Part shown: positions 34,245-42,720 of the stretch, one piece after another
How positions within the stretch are numbered: position 1 is the stretch's first letter
Layout: each line of letters opens with the position of its first letter
Assembly (NCBI GenBank): GCA_963850915.1
Contig: CAWKND010000006.1
Span: 434,001 to 498,000, forward strand
Direction: 5' to 3'
From: CAVTWH01 sp963850915
Lineage (GTDB): Bacteria > Actinomycetota > Actinomycetes > Mycobacteriales > Micromonosporaceae
Length of the DNA: 64,000 nt
Notes under the pieces: generated by a model
Database searches by the model: none
The model's input: the letters and a program-made list of their open reading frames with translations, nothing else
What the model was told of the DNA's origin: nothing
Translations under genes and position numbers: made by a program

Positions 34245-34723
34245 GTTCGCGTACCGCATGGAAGCCCCGGCCCTCGTAGTAGCGCACGAGTGCACGGTCG
34301 CCGCCGGCGTAGCAGTCCAGCCGCAGCAGCGCCACCCCGGCGACCCGAGCGGTGTCGTAGACGTGTTGCCACAGCACGCTTCCGGCACCCCGGGCCGCCG
34401 GTCGGGTGGTGGAGTTGGCCGGCGGCAAGGTGATGAAGCCACCGAGGTAGAACTCGGGCTCGCCGGCCGGCTCCACGTAGAACGGCGGGTGGTCGCCGAG
34501 GACGATCGCGCCGACGAGTCCGGTGGAGTCGTTGGCCAGCACCATTTCCCGCTCTCCGCCCGCGCCGTGACGATGCGCTGCCACGGTGGCCGGCTGGAGA
34601 ACGGTTCGCTGCCCCACTGGCCGGTACGCCCCTGGCGAGCCAGGCGACCCGCTCGTCATAGAGCGCCAGCAGTGCCGGTACGTCCTCGGGCGTGGCCGGG
34701 CGGAGTTGGATCCGCTCAGCCAC
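34126..34723 (-). pseudogene. GNAT acetyltransferase broken by two frameshifts
   Basis: GTG at 34723 gives a proper GNAT start (ERIQLRPATPEDVPALLALYDERVAWLA). Near 34634-34639 the sense moves to a second frame (RTGQWGSEPFSSRPPWQRIV) and near 34556-34565 to a third (REMVLANDSTGLVGAIVLGD), which carries the rest of the domain, ending LRLDCYAGGDRALVRYYEGRG. Two single-base losses explain this; restored length is about 199 residues. The start overlaps the stop of the oxidoreductase gene by 8 bases, so it was the second gene of that operon. The 3' end overlaps the converging pump gene. Confidence 0.7.
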
Positions 34724-35804
34724 GCCAGTTTTCGGTGCCGAAGTCGACTGGTGCGCCGGTGGTCGCCGACTCCTCGACGGCCAGCGCGATCAGGTGGTCC
34801 TGGCAGGCGTCGGCGAGCGGGTACGGCGCGGGGCCCTCATCGCGGGCCCACGCGCCGGTGGCCTCGGCGAGCGCGGCGACCGCGATGTCATCGTCGGACA
34901 TCCCCGCGCCGACGAACGGGTTCCGGTAGACCAGTTGCCCGTCGAAGCTGATGTGTTTGAGGTCCAAGCCTTCCAGGCTCAGGTCGTGGCCGGTCTGCCG
35001 GCGGGTCAGCGTGGACTGTACGGGCGTGGTCGGGTCGAGCATCCGGGTCACCAGGTCGTCGACGATCTCGCCATGGCTGCCGCGTACCACCATCCGCCTG
35101 GCGCGCAACGGATTCCACCACTGGTTGTCGGTGAAGTCGTAGAGCCCCATGCGTCCGCCGAAGTCGATGGTGGCCAGCGTCGTGGTAGCCGGCTTCGCTG
35201 TCTCGTCGCCGGTCCAGCCCGCTGGCGTCAGCGGATCCACCAGCGGAGCCACGAAGCGCTCTGCCCGTACCCGGCCCGGCTCGAAGTCGACACCGAGCAG
35301 TGCGCGGATGAGGGAGACCGCGTGGTACATGTGCGTGGAGGAGAGCTGGACGGAGGTGGGTACGCCGATCACGCCCGCGCGCAGTACCGCGAGCCGGGCG
35401 GCGTGCCCTGGCATCAGGGTGTACTGCTCGGCGACCTGGACCAGGCCACTGCCACCGACATCGGACCACAGTGCGCGCAGCCCGGCGACGTCCGGCGCGG
35501 GTGGCGTCTCGGCGAGTACCCGCACGCCGCGCCCGACCAGTTCGCGGGTGACATCCGGGGTGGCCGGCCAGGGTACCGACACGATCACGTACGCCGGCCG
35601 CTCGTGGGCGAGCAGGTCGTCAACGGAGGTGAACGCCGGTACTCCCCACTCCTCGGTGACCTGGCCGGCCCGGGCAGCGCTACGGGTCACCACACCGGTT
35701 GCCCGTAGCCGATCGGGGAGCAGCCGGGCCAGCCGGACGAAGAACTCGGAGCGCCAGCCGGTACCGACGATGCCGAACGTGCTGACCCTGCTGACCGCGT
35801 CCAT
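34716..35804 (-). CDS. Gfo/Idh/MocA-family oxidoreductase
   Basis: A 362-residue NAD(P)-dependent sugar or cyclitol dehydrogenase-like protein. The Rossmann nucleotide loop is FGIVGTGWRSEFFVRLA at the N-terminus, and the HxxE-like catalytic region with LAETPPAPD takes the place of the usual EKP (Thr-Pro instead of Lys-Pro). The missing Lys means the catalytic role is uncertain. The C-terminal beta-sheet domain is complete. ATG at 35804 follows GGGAGA; longer frames are rejected. Divergent from an SDR gene across 157 bases. Confidence 0.8.
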   Translation of the reverse strand: MDAVSRVSTFGIVGTGWRSEFFVRLARLLPDRLRATGVVTRSAARAGQVTEEWGVPAFTSVDDLLAHERPAYVIVSVPWPATPDVTRELVGRGVRVLAETPPAPDVAGLRALWSDVGGSGLVQVAEQYTLMPGHAARLAVLRAGVIGVPTSVQLSSTHMYHAVSLIRALLGVDFEPGRVRAERFVAPLVDPLTPAGWTGDETAKPATTTLATIDFGGRMGLYDFTDNQWWNPLRARRMVVRGSHGEIVDDLVTRMLDPTTPVQSTLTRRQTGHDLSLEGLDLKHISFDGQLVYRNPFVGAGMSDDDIAVAALAEATGAWARDEGPAPYPLADACQDHLIALAVEESATTGAPVDFGTENWRG

Positions 35805-35961
35805 GCGTGTCTCCCTCGAACGGTGCTCCGGGAGAGGTTGCCACGTCCCGGCCCGGCCCGCGCGCCCGCCCCGTCCGACCGGAGCGCAGAGCGGATAAGC
35901 GGGTGGACGACACCAGCGGGGGACAAGATAGGCGGGGGGACACGAACGGAGAGGTGGCGCT

Positions 35962-36741
35962 ATGCGGCGCTCGGTGGTGGTGACCGGCGGCGGTCGGGGG
36001 GTCGGCCGGGCGATCGCCGAACGGCTACTGGCCGACGGCGACCGGGTGGTACTGGTCGACCGCGACCCGGCCGTGTTCGCGTGGACCGACAGCCATCCGG
36101 CCGCCGAGCGGCTGGCCACAGTCGTCGGCGACGGGTCCGACCCGCGGGTCGCCGAGCGCGCCGCCGACCTGGCCGAGGCGGGTACCCCGCTGGCCGGCTG
36201 GGTGAACAACGCGGCGGTGTTCCAGGACGCCTGGCTGCACGAGGTGGCGGCCAGTGAGGTGGCTGGGTTGATCGCCGCCAACCTCACTCCCGTGGTGACC
36301 GGGAGCGCCACCGCGGTCCGGCGGTACCTGCACGCGGGTACCCCGGGGGCGATCGTGAACGTGTCGTCGCACCAGGCCCAGCGGGCGGTACGCGGCGCGC
36401 TGCCGTACGCCACCGCCAAAGCGGCCGTCGAGGGCTTCACCCGGGCACTCGCGGTGGACTACGGTCCGGTCGGCATCCGGGTCAACGCGGTCGCGCTCGG
36501 CTCGGTGAGTACCGAGCGCTACACCGATCACCTCGCCGCCCTGGACGCCGACGCGGCTGAGCACACCGTGCGGGAGCTGGCCGCGCTGCATCCGCTCGGT
36601 CGCCCGGCCGCGCCCGCCGAAGTGGCGGCCGTGGTCGCCTTCCTGCTCTCACCCGAAGCCAGCTACGTGACCGGCGCGGTGCTCCCGGTCGACGGCGGTC
36701 GCGCAGCCCAGGGCCGCGACCCCGAAGAGACGACCTACTGA
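35962..36741 (+). CDS. Short-chain dehydrogenase/reductase
   Basis: A 259-residue classical SDR. Cofactor motif TGGGRGVG at residues 8-15, NNAA near 86, active-site Ser (VNVSSHQ) and YATAK with Tyr/Lys, and the closing PVDGG. It would oxidise or reduce a hydroxyl/ketone with NAD(P)H; the substrate is open. ATG at 35962 follows GAGAGG. The last 7 bases overlap the converging GNAT gene. Confidence 0.9.
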   Translation: MRRSVVVTGGGRGVGRAIAERLLADGDRVVLVDRDPAVFAWTDSHPAAERLATVVGDGSDPRVAERAADLAEAGTPLAGWVNNAAVFQDAWLHEVAASEVAGLIAANLTPVVTGSATAVRRYLHAGTPGAIVNVSSHQAQRAVRGALPYATAKAAVEGFTRALAVDYGPVGIRVNAVALGSVSTERYTDHLAALDADAAEHTVRELAALHPLGRPAAPAEVAAVVAFLLSPEASYVTGAVLPVDGGRAAQGRDPEETTY

Positions 36742-37208
36742 GCGCCACCAGCAGGTACGTCGAGCGCGTACCAGCAGAGCTCTTCGGTCTCCCGTACGCA
36801 CCGGAAGCCCGCGTTCTCCAGCGCACGCCGGGACGGGACGTTGTCGGCGAGTACCTCGTTGGCCACCACGCGCCGGACGCCGGGCAGCGCGCGCAGGTAG
36901 CCGGTGAGGCCGGCGGCGATCTCATTGCCGAACCCGCGACCCCGGTACGGCGCGGCCAGGCCGTAGCCCAGTTCGATGTCGCCCGCCGCGTCGACCGGAC
37001 CGTGCGTACCGCAGTCGCCGATCACCACGCCGTCGAGCGTGGCCAGCCAGGCGTCCGCGCCGAGGGCGACGGTACCGAGCCCGTCGCGGGTGTCCTCGTG
37101 TGGCCAGCCGTCGCCGGTGCTCAGGGCGGAGGTGTCCCCGGCGACTATCGCGGCGGCCAGCTCTGCGGTGACCGGTCGCAGCTCGAGCCGCGGAGTATGG
37201 ATCGTCAT
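36735..37208 (-). CDS. GNAT-family N-acetyltransferase (RimJ/RimL-like)
   Basis: A 157-residue acetyltransferase. It starts TIHTPRLELRPV, the typical RimJ/RimL opening, and has the acetyl-CoA loop LAAPYRGRGFGNEIA and the C-terminal NVPSRRALENAGFRCVR. ATG at 37208 is preferred over GTG at 37211 for spacing from GGAG. The target may be a ribosomal protein N-terminus or a small amine. It converges with the SDR gene. Confidence 0.85.
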   Translation of the reverse strand: MTIHTPRLELRPVTAELAAAIVAGDTSALSTGDGWPHEDTRDGLGTVALGADAWLATLDGVVIGDCGTHGPVDAAGDIELGYGLAAPYRGRGFGNEIAAGLTGYLRALPGVRRVVANEVLADNVPSRRALENAGFRCVRETEELCWYALDVPAGGAQ

Positions 37209-37372
37209 CACTCCGCCGACCCTAGCCGGGCCTTGCCGCTAGCGACGCCCCGGCGCTCGCTGTGCCCCGACGGCGACGGCCGCGTCTGAGCAACGGTTTC
37301 GTCCCGCGCGCGACGGCCGCCACGTGTCCCGTGGCCACAGTCAAGCATCACCGGCCGGGCACGCCGCGGACT

Positions 37373-37390
37373 GTACCTACTGGTATGTAC
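37373..37390 (+). promoter_or_regulatory. Imperfect palindrome before the TetR-gap operon
   Basis: GTACCTACTGGTATGTAC pairs with its own complement at 14 of 18 positions and lies 10 bases before the TetR start. This is a likely autorepression operator; no separate -35/-10 pair is convincing. Confidence 0.5.
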
Positions 37391-37399
37391 ACTGGAGAC

Positions 37400-38017
37400 A
37401 TGGACTCGCGACAACTCCTGGTCGACACGATGAGTGAGCTCATCTGGGAGCGCGGCTACGCCGACACCAGCCCGCGTGACGTGCGCGAACGGTCCGGCGT
37501 AGGCCAGGGCAGCATGTACCACCACTTCCCGACCAAGCGGGACCTGGCGCTCGCCGCCCTGGAGCGCAACGTCGCGGATCTGTTGCCGGCCGCGGCTGAA
37601 CTCGACGGTCCGGGCGACCCGATGGCCCGGATCGAGGCCTACCTGATGCGCCCCCGCGACGCCCTCAAGGGCTGCAAGGTCGGCCGGATGACCCAGGACC
37701 CGCAGGTGCGCGAGGACCCGATACTGCTTGCCCCGGTGGCCCGCGCGTTCGCCCAGGTCCATGTCAGCTGGGTCAAGGTGCTCCGCGAAGCGATCGCAGC
37801 CCGCGAACTGCGGGACGACCTCGACCCCGAGCACCTCGCACACACCCTGATGGCCGTTCTGCAGGGCGGCTACGTGCTCGCGATCGCGCAGCAGGACCCG
37901 GGCCCGTTCGACGACGCCCGGGCCGGCGTGCTCAGCCTGCTCCGGGCGGCGGCACCTGCCACGCCCGACGACAAGAACAACGGCCCGAAGAACAATGGGA
38001 GGAATCGAACGCCATGA
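37400..38017 (+). CDS. TetR-family regulator (LmrA/YxaF-like) heading a GAPDH operon
   Basis: A 205-residue regulator: helix-turn-helix at residues 5-50 (TSPRDVRERSGVGQGSMYHHFPTK), then a ligand domain that begins like the LmrA/YxaF group (CKVGRMTQDPQVRED). The C-terminus carries a small KNNGP repeat. ATG at 37400 is used; ATG at 37385 is possible. It overlaps the gap start by 4 bases (ATGA), so both are translated from one message. LmrA/YxaF relatives sense drugs or flavonoids. Confidence 0.85.
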   Translation: MDSRQLLVDTMSELIWERGYADTSPRDVRERSGVGQGSMYHHFPTKRDLALAALERNVADLLPAAAELDGPGDPMARIEAYLMRPRDALKGCKVGRMTQDPQVREDPILLAPVARAFAQVHVSWVKVLREAIAARELRDDLDPEHLAHTLMAVLQGGYVLAIAQQDPGPFDDARAGVLSLLRAAAPATPDDKNNGPKNNGRNRTP

Positions 38018-39024
38018 CGGTACGCATCGGCATCAACGGGTTCGGCCGGATCGGGCGCAGCTACCTGCGCGCCGCCCTGGCGAACAACGCCGACATCGAG
38101 GTGGTCGCGGTCAACGACCTTACCGACGCCCGTACGCTGGCCACCCTGCTGGAGTGGGACTCCATCTCCGGCCACCTGGGCGGTGTCGCGTTCGACGGCG
38201 ACGCGATCGCCGTCGCGGGCACGCGCATCAAGGTCTTCGCGCAATCCGACCCGGCCACCATCCCCTGGGGCGACGTCGGCGCCGACGTGGTCATCGAGTC
38301 CACCGGCCACTTCACGGACGGCGTCGCGGCGGCGGCCCACCTCAAGGGCGGCGCCCGGAAGGTCATCATCTCGGCGCCGGCCAAGGGAGACGTCCCCACG
38401 TTCGTTCTCGGGGTGAACGACGACAAGCTCGACCCGGACAGCCATGACGTCTTCTCCAACGGTTCGTGCACCACGAATTCGCTGGCGCCGTTGGCGAAGG
38501 TACTCAACGACTCGTTCGGCATCGAGTCAGGACTGATGACGACGATCCACGCCTACACCGGAGACCAGCGGCTGCACGACGCGCCCCACTCCGACCTGCG
38601 CCGGGCCCGCGCGGCAGCCATGTCGACCATCCCGACGTCGTCGGGCGCGGCGAAGGCGATCGGCAAGGTCATCCCGGAGCTCGACGGGCGTCTCACCGGA
38701 GCCGCGCTCCGCGTCCCCGTCCCGGTGGGCTCGATCACCGACCTCACCGTGGTACTCCGGCAGCGCGCCGGCGTCGAGGAGGTCAACTCGGCGTTCCGCG
38801 AGGCGGCCGGCTCCGAGCGGCTGCGGCACTACCTGCAGTACTCCGAGGCGCCGCTGGTCTCCGCGGACATCGTCGGCAACCCGTACTCGTCGATCTTCGA
38901 CGCGCCGCTGACCGAGGCCGTCGGCAACCAGGTCAAGGTGTTCGGCTGGTACGACAACGAGTGGGGGTTCGCCAACCGCCTCGTCGAGTTCTCCGAGCGG
39001 ATCGGCGCCGGCGCGCCGGCCTGA
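38014..39024 (+). CDS. gap: Glyceraldehyde-3-phosphate dehydrogenase, type I
   Basis: A 336-residue GAPDH. NAD loop INGFGRIGR at the N-terminus; active site SNGSCTTNS with nucleophile Cys152 and a Ser at 156 where most bacterial GAPDHs have Cys (CTTNC); catalytic His in TIHAYTGDQ; end VKVFGWYDNEWGF. It oxidises glyceraldehyde 3-phosphate in glycolysis. Its place behind a TetR gene in an overlapping operon, not beside pgk/tpi, suggests an inducible second isozyme rather than the housekeeping copy. It converges with an efflux gene across 5 bases. Confidence 0.9.
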   Translation: MTVRIGINGFGRIGRSYLRAALANNADIEVVAVNDLTDARTLATLLEWDSISGHLGGVAFDGDAIAVAGTRIKVFAQSDPATIPWGDVGADVVIESTGHFTDGVAAAAHLKGGARKVIISAPAKGDVPTFVLGVNDDKLDPDSHDVFSNGSCTTNSLAPLAKVLNDSFGIESGLMTTIHAYTGDQRLHDAPHSDLRRARAAAMSTIPTSSGAAKAIGKVIPELDGRLTGAALRVPVPVGSITDLTVVLRQRAGVEEVNSAFREAAGSERLRHYLQYSEAPLVSADIVGNPYSSIFDAPLTEAVGNQVKVFGWYDNEWGFANRLVEFSERIGAGAPA

Positions 39025-39029
39025 TGCCG

Positions 39030-40445
39030 TCACCGGCTGCCCGTGGCGGGGGAAGCGCTGACCGGGACCGGGCGGCCGCCGATGGCGAGCGCGGCCAGCG
39101 CGCCGGTCCCGGCCAGCGCGGCGGCGACGAGCAGCGCCGGCCGGAAACCATTTCCGGTGTACGCCGCGGTCGCCACCGCCACACCGAAGGCGCCGCCGAA
39201 CCGGGTGAGCGTGCCGTTCACCCCCGAGGCACGGCCCAGGTCTGGCGGTGGCACAGCGCCGAGCGCCGCGGTAGGTGTGGTCATGAGCGCCATCGAGAAG
39301 CCGACGCCGGCCAGGATCAACGGCGCGACGAGGTGGGCGTACCCGGTGGTGGGCTGGGCCAGCACCGCGAACCAGGCCAGCCCCACGGCCTGCACCGTCA
39401 ATCCGCCGGCGATCAGTCGGCGCGGCCCGTACCGGTCAGCAAGCCGGCCCGCGACCGGGGTGATCAGCAGCGGCGCGGCCATCATCGGCAGGAAGTGCAC
39501 TCCGGCGGCGAGTGGTGAGTCCCCGTGTACCAGCTGGAACCATTGGGAGACAAACACTCCGCTCGCCAGCAGCGCACCGGCAGCGGCGAACGAGGTGCCG
39601 TTCGCGGCCCGGAAGGCGCGGCTGCGGAACAGCCGCAGCGGCAGCATCGGTACCGGCACCCGCCGCTCCCAGGCGACAAAACCGCCCAGCAGAGCCATTC
39701 CCAGCGCGAGTCCACACAGGACGGTCGGCGCTGCCCAGCCGAGACTGCCGGCGCGGACCAGCGACCAGATCAGCGCGGCAGCCCCGCCGCTGACCAGGAC
39801 AGCGCCCGGCAGGTCGAGGCGCCCGGCCGGGCCACGGCTCGCCGGCAGCCGCAGTGGCGCGAGAATCGCGACCGCCACGGCGATCGGTACGTTGACCCAG
39901 AAGATCCAGTGCCAGTTCGCCTGCTCCGTCAGGGCTCCGCCGACCAGCGGGCCACTGGCGATGGCGAGTCCACCGATGCCGCCCCAGATGCCCACGATCG
40001 CGCCGCGCCGGTGTGCCGGGAACGCGCCGGCCAGAATCGTGAGGCTGAGCGGCAGGATCGTCGCGGCGCCGAGACCCTGTGCCGCGCGGGCGGCGATGAG
40101 TACGCCGAGGCTCGGGGCGAGTGCGCAGCCGGCCGATGCCGCACCGAAGAGGGCCAGCCCGGCGACGAAGACCGGGCGCCGGCCGTACCTGTCGCCGAGT
40201 GCGGCAGCGGTGATCATCCCGGCCGCCCAGGTGATGCCGTACGCGTTCACCGTCCACTGCTCCTGGGCGGGGCCGACCGCGTACGCCCGCCCGATGGCGG
40301 GCAGTGCGGTCACCACGACCAGCCCGTCGAGTGCGCACATGAAGTACGCCAGCGAAGTCAGCGCGAGGGTCCAGCCCAGCCGCGCCGGTGCCGCTGCCCT
40401 TGTCGCTGGTGCTGGTGCTGGTGCGGGCGTGAGTTGTCGGATCAT
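39030..40445 (-). CDS. DHA2-family MFS efflux pump (MFS-B), ECF42-linked
   Basis: A 471-residue, about 14-span exporter. Marks: CALDGLVVVTALPAIGRAY in span 1, motif A ALGDRYGRRPVF, GIGGLAIASGPLVGGALT in span 5. It is clearly paralogous to the pump at 41062-42612; blocks such as IAARAAQGLGAA and WHWIFWVNVPIA are nearly shared. It lies directly downstream of a DGPF-family gene and has its own TGTCGA-like promoter, so an ECF42 sigma factor is the likely activator. Confidence 0.85.
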   Translation of the reverse strand: MIRQLTPAPAPAPATRAAAPARLGWTLALTSLAYFMCALDGLVVVTALPAIGRAYAVGPAQEQWTVNAYGITWAAGMITAAALGDRYGRRPVFVAGLALFGAASAGCALAPSLGVLIAARAAQGLGAATILPLSLTILAGAFPAHRRGAIVGIWGGIGGLAIASGPLVGGALTEQANWHWIFWVNVPIAVAVAILAPLRLPASRGPAGRLDLPGAVLVSGGAAALIWSLVRAGSLGWAAPTVLCGLALGMALLGGFVAWERRVPVPMLPLRLFRSRAFRAANGTSFAAAGALLASGVFVSQWFQLVHGDSPLAAGVHFLPMMAAPLLITPVAGRLADRYGPRRLIAGGLTVQAVGLAWFAVLAQPTTGYAHLVAPLILAGVGFSMALMTTPTAALGAVPPPDLGRASGVNGTLTRFGGAFGVAVATAAYTGNGFRPALLVAAALAGTGALAALAIGGRPVPVSASPATGSR

Positions 40446-40495
40446 CGGTCGCCTCCCGGGTCAGGGGCGTGCCGCCACCGGCCCGCCCACCCTGT

Positions 40496-40523
40496 CCACG
40501 GGCGGCCGGCCGGTTCTTCGACT
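40496..40523 (-). promoter_or_regulatory. Candidate ECF42-type promoter of MFS-B
   Basis: Minus strand: AGTCGA (40523-40518), 17 bases, then CGTGG (40500-40496). It resembles the sites before MFS-A and DGPF-A in spacing and in the GC-rich spacer, with one mismatch in the -35. It overlaps the end of the DGPF-B gene. Confidence 0.5.
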
Positions 40524-40929
40524 ACTGCGACCCGTCGATTTCCCGAAGTCCTGACCGACCGGCCCGCTGGGTCGCCGGCGTGACCGGCAGCAGCGGCCGT
40601 ACCTCCACGCTGCCCCGGCGCAGTACCGGCATCCGGGCAGCCCAGTCCAGCGCCGCCGCGCGGTCGGGTACCTCGAGCAGGAAGAAGCCGAGCAGGTGCT
40701 CCTTGGTCTCGGCGAACGGGCCGTCGGTGACGAAGACCTCGCCGGTGCCCCGGTGCCGGCGCACCGTACTGGCCTGGCCGACGCCGCCCAGCCCCTCGGC
40801 GGCCAGGTAGACCCCGGCCCCCCGGGTGGCGTTGAAGAAGTCGACCCAGTCGTCGTGGGCAGCCTCGGGCTCCGGCCCGATCTCGGTGCGCGCCTCCTCG
40901 GTCGCGTAGATCAGCAGTGCGAACTGCAC
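40522..40929 (-). CDS. YCII/DGPF-family protein (DGPF-B), without its own sigma gene
   Basis: A 135-residue YCII-related domain (PF03795). The family mark is TDGPFAETKEHLLGFFLLEV, followed by a typical end GSVEVRPLL. GTG at 40929 follows GGGAGGGG; upstream in-frame codons come from the repeat array and are excluded. DGPF proteins are standard partners of ECF42 sigma factors, but the next gene here is an efflux pump, suggesting that the sigma gene of a duplicated cassette was lost. Confidence 0.85.
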   Translation of the reverse strand: MQFALLIYATEEARTEIGPEPEAAHDDWVDFFNATRGAGVYLAAEGLGGVGQASTVRRHRGTGEVFVTDGPFAETKEHLLGFFLLEVPDRAAALDWAARMPVLRRGSVEVRPLLPVTPATQRAGRSGLREIDGSQ

Positions 40930-40970
40930 CGGACCCCTCCCGTCCTCGATGAACTCCCATCCTCCCAGCC

Positions 40971-41075
40971 GGCTCAGTGAACCGACCCCGCCGGCGCAGT
41001 GAAGCGATCCAGCCGGTTCAGTGAGCAAACCCCGCCGGTTCAGTGAGCCAACCCCGCCGGTTCAGTGGGCCGGCC
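40971..41075 (-). repeat. Five 22-base tandem repeats anchored at the MFS-A stop codon
   Basis: Plus-strand units at 40971, 40993, 41015, 41037 and 41059 (consensus GGTTCAGTGAGCCAACCCCGCC) are contiguous. On the minus strand the first unit contains the MFS-A stop (CACTGAACC), and TGA recurs in units 2, 3 and 5. The period of 22 shifts these TGAs through all frames; it also equals about two DNA turns. Confidence 0.9.
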
Positions 41076-42612
41076 TGATCGGCGTCGCCGCCGCCAGCGC
41101 ACCGACCGACTCGGCCGGGTGGCCGACTCCGGCGGATTCGGTGGGCGCCGGCGGCGGCACGGCAGCGGGTGGGAGCGGCTGGGCGGAGGCCGTGGTACGC
41201 CGGCCGACGGCGAGTGCGCTCACCGCGCCGAGCAGTGACAGCGCGGCCGCGAAGCCGAGCGCCGGGCGGAATCCATTGGTGAACGCCGCCGGTGTACCGA
41301 GGTTGCCGTGCGCGGCGAACACCGCCGTGGCTGCCGCGATGCCGAAGGCCGCGCCGAAGCGCTGCACCGTGCTGTTCACGCCGGACGCCTTGCCGATGTC
41401 GGCCGGCGCCACCCCACCGAGTGCGGCGGCCGGGATGGTCGGCAGCGTCATCGACACGCCGACACCGGCGACGATCAGCGGTACGACCAGCCGTGGGTAC
41501 CCGCCGTTGATTGTTGCCAGCTCGGCGATCCAGGCCAGCCCGAGCGCCTGCAGCACCATCCCGGTGACCAGTACCGGTCGGGTACCGATGCGGTCGGAGA
41601 GCCGGCCGGCCAGTGGCGCGACCACCAGCGGGGTGGCCGTCCACGGCAGGATGCGCAGCCCGGTACCCACCGGCGACTCCAGCCGGGCGAGCTGGAACCA
41701 TTGGGCGATCAGGAAAGCCGCGGAGAAGATGGTGCCTGACATCAGGAACCCGGTGACCGTCGCGGCGCTGAACTGGCGGCTGCGGAACAGTCCCGGCGGC
41801 AGCATCGGCTCGGCGACCCGGCTCTCCCAGACCAGGAACCCGGCCAGCAGTACGGCGCCGAGGCCCAGCAGCACCCCAGTTCCCGGGTCGCGGAAGCCGT
41901 GGCTGGCGGCGCGGATCAGGCCGGCGATCAAGCCGGTCGTGGCGGCCGTAACGAGCGCGACCGCGGGCAGGTCGAGGCGGGTACGGGCGCCCCGGCTCTC
42001 GGTCAGCAGCCGGCTCGCGGCGACGATGGTGACCAGGCCGACCGGCACGTTCAACCAGAAGATCCAGTGCCAGTCCAGCCCCTGGGTCACCGCGCCGCCG
42101 ACCAGCGGTCCACTGGCGATCGCCAGCCCGCCGATGCCGCCGAACACGCCGACCACGGCGCCGCGCTTGGCCGCCGGGAACGCGCTGATCAGGATCGTCA
42201 AGCTGACCGGGAGTACCACGGCGGCGCCCAGGCCCTGTGCTGCCCGCGCGGCGATCAGCGCGCCGGCGTTCGGCGCGACCGCGCAGCCGGCCGAGGCCAG
42301 CGTGAACAACGCCATCCCGGCCACGAAGACCCGGCGCCGGCCCAGCCGGTCGCCGAGCGCGGCGGCGGTGATGATGCCGGCGGCGCAGGTCAGCGTGAAC
42401 GCGTTGACGGTCCACTCCAGGGTGGACAGCGGAGCGTGCAGGTCGGCCCGCATCCGGGGCAGCGCCGTCACCACCGCCAGCGAGTCGAGCGCCGTCATGA
42501 AGAACGCCATCGAGGTGATCACCAGCGTCCAGCCGGGGCGGGTTGCGGATCTTGGGGGCGTGGGTTCCGGGAGCGTGGGTTCCGGGAGCGCGGGGGAGTC
42601 GTGCTGTGCCAT
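41062..42612 (-). CDS. DHA2-family MFS efflux pump (MFS-A), ECF42-linked
   Basis: A 516-residue exporter with about 14 spans. Marks: FMTALDSLAVVTALPRMRAD, motif A ALGDRLGRRRVF, GIGGLAIASGPLVGGAVT. The N-terminus has a repeated LPEPT segment and the C-terminus a long Pro/Ala tail. ATG at 42612 follows GGAGG. It lies downstream of the ECF42-A sigma gene with its own promoter motif between, so it is a probable direct target. Paralogue of MFS-B. Confidence 0.85.
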   Translation of the reverse strand: MAQHDSPALPEPTLPEPTPPRSATRPGWTLVITSMAFFMTALDSLAVVTALPRMRADLHAPLSTLEWTVNAFTLTCAAGIITAAALGDRLGRRRVFVAGMALFTLASAGCAVAPNAGALIAARAAQGLGAAVVLPVSLTILISAFPAAKRGAVVGVFGGIGGLAIASGPLVGGAVTQGLDWHWIFWLNVPVGLVTIVAASRLLTESRGARTRLDLPAVALVTAATTGLIAGLIRAASHGFRDPGTGVLLGLGAVLLAGFLVWESRVAEPMLPPGLFRSRQFSAATVTGFLMSGTIFSAAFLIAQWFQLARLESPVGTGLRILPWTATPLVVAPLAGRLSDRIGTRPVLVTGMVLQALGLAWIAELATINGGYPRLVVPLIVAGVGVSMTLPTIPAAALGGVAPADIGKASGVNSTVQRFGAAFGIAAATAVFAAHGNLGTPAAFTNGFRPALGFAAALSLLGAVSALAVGRRTTASAQPLPPAAVPPPAPTESAGVGHPAESVGALAAATPIRPAH

Positions 42613-42676
42613 GGCGAACCTCCGGCCGGGGCAGCGGCACCGAACCGGCGCCGGACGACCACCCCGTACCCCCTGT

Positions 42677-42704
42677 TCACGGTCGGCGGGCCCGGAAATC
42701 GACA
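42677..42704 (-). promoter_or_regulatory. Candidate ECF42-type promoter of MFS-A
   Basis: Minus strand: TGTCGA (42704-42699), 17 bases, CGTGA (42681-42677). The stretch TGTCGATTTCCGG and the later CCGACCGT are identical to those before DGPF-A. About 65 bases before the MFS-A start. Confidence 0.75.
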
Positions 42705-42720
42705 CTCCGACCGCGGCAAT

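Noticed and set aside
40530..40565. A plus-strand GTCGATTTCCC site resembling the ECF42 promoter
   Set aside because: It lies in the coding end of DGPF-B, points away from any plus-strand gene, and the next plus-strand gene is 4 kb away.
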